Assembly (NCBI GenBank): GCA_937871985.1
Contig: CALMPB010000205.1
Location: 1 to 5,055, forward strand
DNA length: 5,055 nt
Source of the DNA: an uncultured Burkholderiaceae bacterium
Lineage (GTDB): Bacteria; Pseudomonadota; Gammaproteobacteria; Burkholderiales; Burkholderiaceae
Reading direction: 5' to 3'
The notes under the pieces are model-generated. The model was given only the letters and a program-made list of their open reading frames with translations. It was not told the origin of the DNA and did no database searches. A program made the position numbers and the translations under genes. Below, piece after piece: positions 1 to 4,321 of the stretch. How positions within the stretch are numbered: the first letter of the stretch is position 1; every line of letters starts with the position of its first letter.

Positions 1-721
1 GCATGAATGCCAGCAGCGCGGCCGACGCCGAGTAGCGATCCAGCGCCAGACCGCCAGCGCTCAGGGGTTTGTCAAGAAAGTCGCCCACTACCGCGCCAAG
101 GGGGCGCGTAAGGATGAAGGCCGCCCAGAACAGGAGAGTGCGTGACACCCTGGTGCGGTAATACGCGATCGCCACGAGGGCCAGCAGGCCGCCGAAGACA
201 ACGGCCGCGCCGGTATAGCCCAGGCCGGCGGTGTCGGCGGTCCAGTCGCCCAGCGCGGTGCCCAACGTTTGCGAGAGCATGATCGTGAGCCAGTAAAACG
301 CCTCCGCCCGCGGGGAGCTGACCGTGTTGACCGCCACCGAGCCAAGCGTGCGCCGCCACGCGAACAGTGCAGCGAGCAACAACGCGAGCAACAGGCTCGA
401 ACCGCCTGCATAACCTATTCCCAGCGAACGATCGGTAAAGTCGGCGAGCGTCGTGCCGACCGTGGTTGTGGCGATGATCGTAATCCAGTAAAGCATGGGA
501 TGAAAGCGCCGGGCCTTGACCTGCGCGGCCACGGCCACCAGGAAGATAAGCGCAAAAATGGCTGTGCCCACCAGGTAGCCCAGGTTCATGGACATGGAGA
601 CAGCGTCGCCGCCGGTTTCGCCCAGGGTGGTGGCGGCAATCTTGATGAGCCAGAACCCCAGCGTTAACGCCGGTACTTTGCAGAGCAATTCGTGGGAGCG
701 GGATGCGGACAATCGGCTCAT
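1..721 (-). CDS. DUF347/COG4705 four-repeat integral membrane protein (C-terminus cut by window edge)
   Basis: This minus-strand gene starts at the ATG at 721-719 and stays open for 240 codons to the window edge, so its last residues are missing. An AGGAG Shine-Dalgarno (728-732) lies six bases before the ATG and fixes the start. The protein is hydrophobic and built from four copies of one unit. Each copy has a tryptophan after an aromatic residue (W24, W79, W144, W199), then a T/P-L/V-G-x-x-x-G/A-D motif whose aspartate is exactly 15 residues on (D39, D94, D159, D214). Three copies then continue to L-G-x-G-Y or L-G-Y. This matches the DUF347 repeat family (COG4705), described as four repeats of about two membrane helices each with a conserved tryptophan. 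Members run to roughly 250 residues, so little is lost. It should sit in the inner membrane. Its function is not established; the repeated intramembrane acidic residues hint at ion or metal handling, which is inference only. Confidence 0.9.
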   Translation of the reverse strand, partial: MSRLSASRSHELLCKVPALTLGFWLIKIAATTLGETGGDAVSMSMNLGYLVGTAIFALIFLVAVAAQVKARRFHPMLYWITIIATTTVGTTLADFTDRSLGIGYAGGSSLLLALLLAALFAWRRTLGSVAVNTVSSPRAEAFYWLTIMLSQTLGTALGDWTADTAGLGYTGAAVVFGGLLALVAIAYYRTRVSRTLLFWAAFILTRPLGAVVGDFLDKPLSAGGLALDRYSASAALLAFM

Positions 722-875
722 CGGATTCTCCTGGTGTTTGCGCGATGGACCAGCCCAGTATGGGGTGGCAGACTTAGCGCAGTCATAGGCCTGGGCCGCG
801 TAGCCGTTCCCGGCGCAACCTGCCCGACAAAAATGCGGCTTCGCGCCCGAAGGGAAAAAAGCGTGGAAGCCTCCT

Positions 876-887
876 CGCGGATCCGCG
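876..887. repeat. Perfect 12-bp palindrome
   Basis: CGCGGATCCGCG reads identically on both strands. It lies 155 bases upstream of the DUF347 start codon. It may be an operator or a chance GC-rich palindrome; no second copy is seen in the window. Confidence 0.4.
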
Positions 888-910
888 CTCCATTTTGGAT
901 TTGCGTCAAA

Positions 911-926
911 ACTGGCACGGGCCAGT
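911..926. repeat. 6-4-6 inverted repeat (ACTGGC / GCCAGT)
   Basis: Perfect 6-bp arms (911-916 and 921-926) flank the 4-base loop ACGG. It lies 14 bases left of the Fur-box-like site, so it could be part of a control region or form a small hairpin in a transcript. No T-run follows on either strand, so it does not look like an intrinsic terminator. Confidence 0.35.
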
Positions 927-939
927 CTCAAGTTGCATT

Positions 940-958
940 AATAATGATTTTCGCTATG
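940..958. promoter_or_regulatory. Candidate Fur-box-like operator
   Basis: Aligned by eye to the classical 19-bp Fur box GATAATGATAATCATTATC, this site matches 13 of 19 positions, including an unbroken run of eight (ATAATGAT). It is an AT-rich island in GC-rich surroundings. It lies 219 bases upstream of the DUF347 start on the minus strand and about 330 bases upstream of the small membrane gene on the plus strand, so its target is uncertain. No strong -35/-10 pair overlaps it. The match could arise by chance. Confidence 0.3.
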
Positions 959-1049
959 CGGGCGTGGCGCGAAGCGGGAATCGGCGGGGCGAGCGGAAAT
1001 ATCTCGGCCAAGCCGGAAATGGCGGCCAGCGCAGGGGCTCCGGTAACGA

Positions 1050-1082
1050 ATTTGAATGGCCGGCTATCCCGTCATTTGAATG
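1050..1082. repeat. 9-bp direct repeat ATTTGAATG, 24-bp period
   Basis: ATTTGAATG occurs at 1050-1058 and again at 1074-1082. The second copy also fills the 11-base loop of an inverted repeat with arms TCCCG (1067-1071) and CGGGA (1083-1087). Paired direct repeats about two helical turns apart can be regulator half-sites, but no regulator is known here. Confidence 0.3.
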
Positions 1083-1183
1083 CGGGAGCTTCCGTGCGCG
1101 TGTCGTTTTTCCCGCAGGCCCAGTCCGGTCAGGCGTTCATGGGATGCGTGGGCGGGCAAGCCCTGAAGGGAGGGCTGCGCGGG

Positions 1184-1210
1184 TTGAAAGAAAGGACTAA
1201 TTTTTAGAAT
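1184..1210 (+). promoter_or_regulatory. Candidate sigma-70 promoter for the small membrane gene
   Basis: TTGAAA (1184-1189) is a good -35 and TAGAAT (1205-1210) matches five of six bases of the -10 consensus. The spacer is only 15 bases, shorter than the ideal 17, so the promoter would be weak or activator-dependent. Transcription would begin near 1217, leaving a leader of about 70 bases before the ATG at 1289. Confidence 0.35.
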
Positions 1211-1288
1211 AAATGTCGCGCTGAAAAAAAACCAGATCCGGAAAATAATTGGCAGAATATGGTTTGATCGAAGCCTCGCGGAATATTC

Positions 1289-1501
1289 ATGAGCAAACCC
1301 AGATTTGCATCGATCAGGGCATGTCGTGCCTGGCGGAAACATTGGCGGCCGTTCTTGCTCGGCATGCTTATTGCCTTCACGGTCACGGTGTCTGTCGTCC
1401 TGTATATATATGGTTCTGAACACTCGGAGCGGGCAGGCCTCGCGATAGGAGGAACGTTGGCCGGAATGCTGATAATCGCCTTTTTTGTCTGTCGGCGTTG
1501 A
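1289..1501 (+). CDS. Small two-helix membrane protein, unrecognised (70 aa)
   Basis: I do not recognise this gene. Its 70 residues form a plausible membrane hairpin. Residues 1-21 are strongly basic (seven Arg/Lys, with W15 and W19). They are followed by a hydrophobic segment at about 22-42, a short polar turn (SEHSER, 43-48), a second hydrophobic segment at about 49-67 and a C-R-R end. The positive-inside rule places both ends in the cytoplasm. The second helix carries two GxxxG motifs (G50-G54 and G55-G59), which often mediate helix packing or oligomer formation. An in-frame stop at 1265-1267 makes the ATG at 1289 the likely start. The ribosome site is weak: GCGGA ends six bases before it. 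A candidate promoter lies upstream and a stem-loop follows the stop. Support is the clean two-helix topology and absence of a competing gene; a chance ORF is not excluded. Confidence 0.55.
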   Translation: MSKPRFASIRACRAWRKHWRPFLLGMLIAFTVTVSVVLYIYGSEHSERAGLAIGGTLAGMLIIAFFVCRR

Positions 1502-1538
1502 TTTTTAATATGGGACGTCCAGGCCATGCGCGTCTTGC

Positions 1539-1566
1539 CCTGCGATGGCGTTGGCCCCATCGCAGG
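1539..1566. terminator. Stem-loop between convergent genes, possible bidirectional terminator
   Basis: CCTGCGATGG (1539-1548) and CCATCGCAGG (1557-1566) form a perfect 10-bp stem with an 8-base loop. It sits in the 82-base gap between the stop of the plus-strand small membrane gene and the stop of the minus-strand FAD gene, where a shared terminator is expected. Neither side carries a T-run, so termination would need Rho or would be inefficient; the hairpin could instead protect the 3' ends of the mRNAs. Confidence 0.5.
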
Positions 1567-1583
1567 TGGCCTGCCGCGACAAT

Positions 1584-3083
1584 TCAGGAAAGCGCCGCGG
1601 TGTTCAGCCGTGCCGCCAGTTGCCGGGCCTGGCCCGCGGCCAGGCGCGCGTTGACCTCCATGGACGTGGTCCAGAAATAAGTGCCCGCCGCCAGGCTGCC
1701 GAGCACGGAAACGGCGTCGACGCGCCGGCCCTGCGCGTCCAGCAGGCAACCCGTGTCGAAATCCAGATCGAACCCGCCCAGTCCATGCGCGCGGGCGACG
1801 CCGTCCCGGCACAGTTGCCTGACCAGGGGATCCGCCGTGCTCGCCACATCGAGCGAAAAGCTGGTGGCGTTGATGATCCAGCGGGCGCGCAGCTCGCCGG
1901 AGCCGGCCTGGATGGCGAAGCCGTTGCGCGCCGGCTCGAAGCTGGCTTCGCGAAATCCGCCATGCACATGCAGGCGTCCTTCATGCAGCAGGGTTTGCAG
2001 GGTCAGCGCATTGCGCATTGGAAAGGTGGCGCGGCGTGCCATCCATAGCGTTCGCCAGTCGCGGTGGAAACGATTGCGCTCCGCTTCGCCGAGGGCGTGC
2101 CAGATGTGTTCGATGCGATCGTTGGTGGCGGCGGCCACGGCCTGCCAGGGGCGCGGGCCGGCCTGGGAGCGCGCGATCTCGGCGTCCAGCGCCTGCGCGG
2201 CGGGGCCGGGCTGGCCAAGGATGTCGTTCGGCTCTTCGATGCCGCCTGCCTCGCGCAGTGCGCGGCGCAGGCTGTCGAGCAGGCCATCGAGCGTGACGCG
2301 CCCATCGGCTTCGGGCTCCGGCAGCGAGGGCAGCCGCACGCTCCTGTTGTGCGGACTGCGCACCGCCGGCAGCCGGCCGTTGCGCGAGACGCAATGAATG
2401 GGGCCGCGATGGCCGCTCGCCTGCAAGGCCGCGATGGCGTCGATGGCGCTCAGGCTGGTGCCGATGATGCAGACCGGGTCGTCCTGGCCGATCTTGCCGG
2501 TCATGCCGGCCACGGGATAAGGGCTATTGAAATAGCCGGGCAGGGCGGCAAGGCGCGGGAAGGCGACCGAAGGCAGGTTGCCGTTGCACAGCACCACGCG
2601 ATCGGCCAGCAGATGCGTGCCGCGTTCGCCCAGGACCGCCGCGCCGCTGGCGTCCTGCGGCCAGACGCCAACGACCCGTTCGGCATGGCGCGTGACGCGG
2701 ATGCCGCGCTCGGCCGCGCGGGCCAGCGCGGCCTCATATAAATCGCGCAGGTACAGGCCGAAGACCGGACGGGGCACGAAGTCGCCCGGGTCGATGCGCC
2801 GCACGCCCATGTCGGCGAGGAAGGCCGGTTCGCGCTGGCGCAGCCAGTCCAGGAAGCTGTCGGGGGCGCTGCATACCGCCGACATGCGGTTGACCGGGAT
2901 GTTGAGCAGGTTGCTGACCGCGTCGGCTTGATAGGCCGTGCCGGGGCCCACGTCGGCGGCGGGTTCGAATAGCGTGACCGACAGCGGCGCGCCTGCGGGC
3001 AGGACGTCGATCAATTGATACAGGAACGACACGGCGACAGAGCCGCCGCCCACGATGGCGATGCGCGCGCGGGATACGGACAT
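1584..3083 (-). CDS. FAD/NAD(P)-binding protein, YdhS-like (COG4529)
   Basis: This 499-residue protein is a probable cytoplasmic flavoprotein of the NAD_binding_9/COG4529 group, which includes E. coli YdhS. The start is firm: AGGAG (3090-3094) lies six bases before the ATG at 3083. The N-terminus is a Rossmann strand-turn-helix, IAIVGGGSVA at residues 8-17, with E40 closing the second strand where the FAD ribose is usually bound. Then come GPGTAY (46-51), LLNIPVNRMS (59-68) and FVPRPVFGLYLRDL (102-115), all typical of the family. VVLCNGN (163-169) and a second dinucleotide motif IIGTSLSAID (206-215) suggest NAD(P)H as co-substrate. The last third ends with GSLAAGTYFWTTSMEVN, a usual C-terminal FAD contact. 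A17 replaces the third glycine of GxGxxG. It lies 65 bases behind the Bug gene on the same strand and is probably its operon partner. The reaction and substrate are unknown; a reductase or hydroxylase acting on the imported compound is a guess. Confidence 0.88.
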   Translation of the reverse strand: MSVSRARIAIVGGGSVAVSFLYQLIDVLPAGAPLSVTLFEPAADVGPGTAYQADAVSNLLNIPVNRMSAVCSAPDSFLDWLRQREPAFLADMGVRRIDPGDFVPRPVFGLYLRDLYEAALARAAERGIRVTRHAERVVGVWPQDASGAAVLGERGTHLLADRVVLCNGNLPSVAFPRLAALPGYFNSPYPVAGMTGKIGQDDPVCIIGTSLSAIDAIAALQASGHRGPIHCVSRNGRLPAVRSPHNRSVRLPSLPEPEADGRVTLDGLLDSLRRALREAGGIEEPNDILGQPGPAAQALDAEIARSQAGPRPWQAVAAATNDRIEHIWHALGEAERNRFHRDWRTLWMARRATFPMRNALTLQTLLHEGRLHVHGGFREASFEPARNGFAIQAGSGELRARWIINATSFSLDVASTADPLVRQLCRDGVARAHGLGGFDLDFDTGCLLDAQGRRVDAVSVLGSLAAGTYFWTTSMEVNARLAAGQARQLAARLNTAALS

Positions 3084-3116
3084 GCAGGACTCCTGGGGAC
3101 GTTAGCGGCGGCGATG

Positions 3117-3140
3117 CGCGGGCGCGCTGGGACGCCCGCG
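3117..3140 (-). other. 8-bp GC hairpin in the Bug-FAD intergenic gap
   Basis: CGCGGGCG (3117-3124) and CGCCCGCG (3133-3140) form a perfect 8-bp stem with an 8-base loop, nine bases beyond the Bug stop codon. No T-run follows on the minus strand, so full termination is unlikely. Such a hairpin could stabilise the upstream mRNA or lower read-through, giving more receptor than enzyme. Confidence 0.4.
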
Positions 3141-3148
3141 GCCGGCGA

Positions 3149-4126
3149 TCATTTCTTGGCGGTGCGGGTCACGGAGCGGTGTACCACCGCGGCCCATTTG
3201 TCGATCTCGCTGGCGATGACCTTGTCGGTTTCGGCGGGCGTCGTGGGCGTGGCGTTGGCGCCCAGCTTGGCCGCGCCTTCGCGCAATTGCGGCAATGCGC
3301 CGGCCTGTTGCATGGCCATCGACATCTTCTCGATGGCCTGGGCGGGCGTGCCGGTGGGCGCCAGCAGCGCGTACGTGGTGGCCACCGCATACCCGGGCAC
3401 GCCCTGTTCGGCCAGCGTCTTGACATCGGGAAGGGCGGGGGCGCGCGTGTCGGTCGTCACGCCCAGGATGCGGATCTTGCCGCTGGCCAGTTGCGGCAGC
3501 AGGGCAGGCAGGGTGTCGATCACCATGTCGATCTGTCCGCCCAGCAGGTCCGTGACCGCGGGGCCGCTGCCGCGATACGGCACGTGCAGGATGTCGGTGC
3601 CGGTGATCTGCTTGAACAGTTCACCCGCCATGTGCTGGGAGCTGCCGTTGCCGGCAGAGCCCATGGTGAGTTTGCCGGGACGCGATTTGGCCAGCGCGAT
3701 CAGGGCTTGCACCGACTTGGCCGGCACGGCGTCATTGACCGCCAGCGCCATGGGCATGGTGATGGCGACGGATACGCCCTTGAAGTCCTTCACGAAGCTG
3801 TAGTTCTGCTTTTCCAGCAGCGAGGCGTTGATGGCCAGGCTGCCCAGCGCGCCCATGAGCACCGTGTAGCCGTCGGGCGTGGCCCGCGCCACGGCTTCGG
3901 CGCCAACCTCGCCGCCGGCGCCGGCCTTGTTCTCCACGACCACGGTTTGCTTGAGGTAGTCGCCCATCTGCTGCGCATACAGGCGCGCGGCTACGTCGGT
4001 GGCGCCTCCCGGCGGGTAGGGCACGATCATCCGGATAGGGCGGTCGGGCCAGTCGGCGGCATGCGCCGCAGGCAGGACGGAGCCGCTGATGGCAGCGGCG
4101 AGAAACAACAGTAGGTACTTGCGCAT
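3149..4126 (-). CDS. Bug-family periplasmic solute-binding receptor (TctC-like)
   Basis: This 325-residue protein is a tripartite tricarboxylate transporter substrate-binding protein of the Bug family, which binds small organic anions and related solutes in the periplasm. I chose the ATG at 4126, not the upstream in-frame TTG at 4252, because a GGAGA ribosome site (4136-4140) lies nine bases ahead and a clean signal peptide follows. That peptide has MRK, a hydrophobic core at residues 4-18 and probable signal peptidase I cleavage after AHA (21-23). There is no lipobox cysteine. Mature motifs in order are PDRPIRMIVPYPPGGATD (27-44), VENKAGAGG (64-72), ATPDGYTVLMG (82-92), GSAGNGSSQHMAGELF (156-171) and HVPYRGSGPAVTDLLGGQID (181-200). 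All are hallmarks of the family, and the length is usual. It is the first gene of a probable operon with the FAD protein and is divergent from a CoA-transferase. No TctA/TctB membrane genes are in view, as is common for orphan Bug receptors. The ligand is unknown; a carboxylate fits the context. Confidence 0.95.
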   Translation of the reverse strand: MRKYLLLFLAAAISGSVLPAAHAADWPDRPIRMIVPYPPGGATDVAARLYAQQMGDYLKQTVVVENKAGAGGEVGAEAVARATPDGYTVLMGALGSLAINASLLEKQNYSFVKDFKGVSVAITMPMALAVNDAVPAKSVQALIALAKSRPGKLTMGSAGNGSSQHMAGELFKQITGTDILHVPYRGSGPAVTDLLGGQIDMVIDTLPALLPQLASGKIRILGVTTDTRAPALPDVKTLAEQGVPGYAVATTYALLAPTGTPAQAIEKMSMAMQQAGALPQLREGAAKLGANATPTTPAETDKVIASEIDKWAAVVHRSVTRTAKK

Positions 4127-4187
4127 GATGGCTTGTCTCCGATGTTTTTTTCGCCGCTGACCGCGCGGCTTGTTCTGCTTAATTCCT

Positions 4188-4193
4188 AATATA
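4188..4193 (-). promoter_or_regulatory. Candidate -10 box for the Bug-FAD operon
   Basis: On the minus strand these bases read TATATT, five of six matches to the -10 consensus, about 62 bases before the Bug ATG. No good -35 lies 16-18 bases further upstream; that space is taken by the palindrome at 4196-4207, so the promoter may need an activator. A second minus-strand option is TTGACC (4252-4247) with a 17-base spacer to GATTCT (4229-4224), a good -35 but a poor -10 preceded by an extended TGA. Confidence 0.3.
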
Positions 4194-4195
4194 TA

Positions 4196-4207
4196 GGATT
4201 CAAATCC
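4196..4207. promoter_or_regulatory. Palindromic operator candidate A (GGATTCAAATCC)
   Basis: Perfect 5-bp arms GGATT/AATCC surround a central CA. It lies just upstream of the candidate plus-strand -35 and next to the candidate minus-strand -10, so a protein bound here could affect both directions. It resembles site B at 4282-4293. Confidence 0.4.
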
Positions 4208-4217
4208 CAAATTAGGC

Positions 4218-4246
4218 TTAACAAGAATCTCACGCAGTGATATTCT
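4218..4246 (+). promoter_or_regulatory. Candidate sigma-70 promoter for the CoA-transferase gene
   Basis: TTAACA (4218-4223) matches five of six bases of the -35 consensus. After exactly 17 bases comes TATTCT (4241-4246), four of six to the -10, preceded by the extended -10 dinucleotide TG (4238-4239). Transcription would begin near 4253, giving a leader of about 69 bases that contains palindrome B. Confidence 0.45.
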
Positions 4247-4281
4247 GGTCAAGCAATGATCGATATCTCAGGGTTTTCTTG

Positions 4282-4293
4282 GGATTCGAATCA
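4282..4293. promoter_or_regulatory. Palindromic operator candidate B (GATTCGAATC core)
   Basis: The ten bases 4283-4292 are a perfect palindrome, and the first six bases GGATTC equal those of site A. The centres of A and B are 86 bases apart, close to eight helical turns, a spacing that would suit looping or cooperative binding. It lies about 30 bases downstream of the predicted plus-strand start, a place where a bound repressor could block transcription. Confidence 0.4.
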
Positions 4294-4321
4294 CAAGAAT
4301 CAGGATTAGAAGCGAGACGAC

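Larger units (their letters stand above)
722..1288. other. Intergenic region without a convincing gene
   Basis: This stretch of about 570 bases separates two divergently read genes. Open frames cross it on both strands, but their translations are rich in Arg, Gly and Ala, lack any recognisable domain and have no good ribosome binding site, so I call none of them. It holds a 12-bp GC-rich palindrome, a 6-4-6 inverted repeat, a Fur-box-like sequence, a 9-bp direct repeat and, near its right end, a candidate promoter; each is listed separately. The right third (about 1195-1290) is clearly richer in A and T than the flanking genes, as expected upstream of a plus-strand gene. The region is long enough to hide a small RNA, but I see no terminator-like hairpin with a T-run that would mark one. 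Confidence 0.6.
4127..4321. promoter_or_regulatory. Divergent control region between the Bug and CoA-transferase genes
   Basis: These 195 bases separate the Bug gene (minus) from the CoA-transferase gene (plus). The part from about 4179 to 4310 is much more AT-rich than its surroundings and dense in GATTC/GAATC words. It includes two palindromes, a 9-bp direct repeat ACAAGAATC (4221-4229 and 4293-4301) and an inverted repeat TCCTA-atata-TAGGA (4184-4198). Promoter-like hexamers occur on both strands. This architecture suggests coordinated control of the two genes by one DNA-binding regulator, whose gene is not in the window. Confidence 0.65.

Noticed and set aside
72..411. Two open minus-strand frames (72-359 and 88-411) inside the left-hand gene
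   Set aside because: Their products are low-complexity and rich in Arg, Ala and Gly. The third minus-strand frame gives the clear DUF347 repeats from a start with a good ribosome site, so these are shadows.
1159..1176. AGCCCT-gaaggg-AGGGCT hairpin as a terminator
   Set aside because: The stem is only six base pairs. The nearest T-run begins about 25 bases later and there is no gene just upstream on that strand to terminate.
692..1207. A 171-codon plus-strand open frame across the gap
   Set aside because: There is no recognisable domain and no ribosome site at its ATG. It begins inside the DUF347 gene on the other strand, and its composition looks like translated non-coding GC-rich DNA.
1204..1812. 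A 202-codon minus-strand open frame overlapping the small membrane gene and the end of the FAD gene
   Set aside because: It runs antisense through the two-helix ORF and out of frame through the conserved C-terminus of the FAD protein. It shows no domain of its own.
2064..2741. A long plus-strand frame opposite the FAD gene
   Set aside because: It is an antisense shadow typical of GC-rich coding DNA. The minus strand has a complete, motif-bearing protein here.
3179..4114. A 311-codon plus-strand frame opposite the Bug gene
   Set aside because: It is rich in His, Gly, Arg and Gln, the usual antisense signature of a GC-rich gene, while the minus strand gives a textbook Bug receptor.
4127..4252. 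A 42-residue N-terminal extension of the Bug protein from a TTG at 4252
   Set aside because: It would bury the signal peptide inside the protein and run through the promoter region. The ATG at 4126 has a proper ribosome site and begins with a normal signal peptide.
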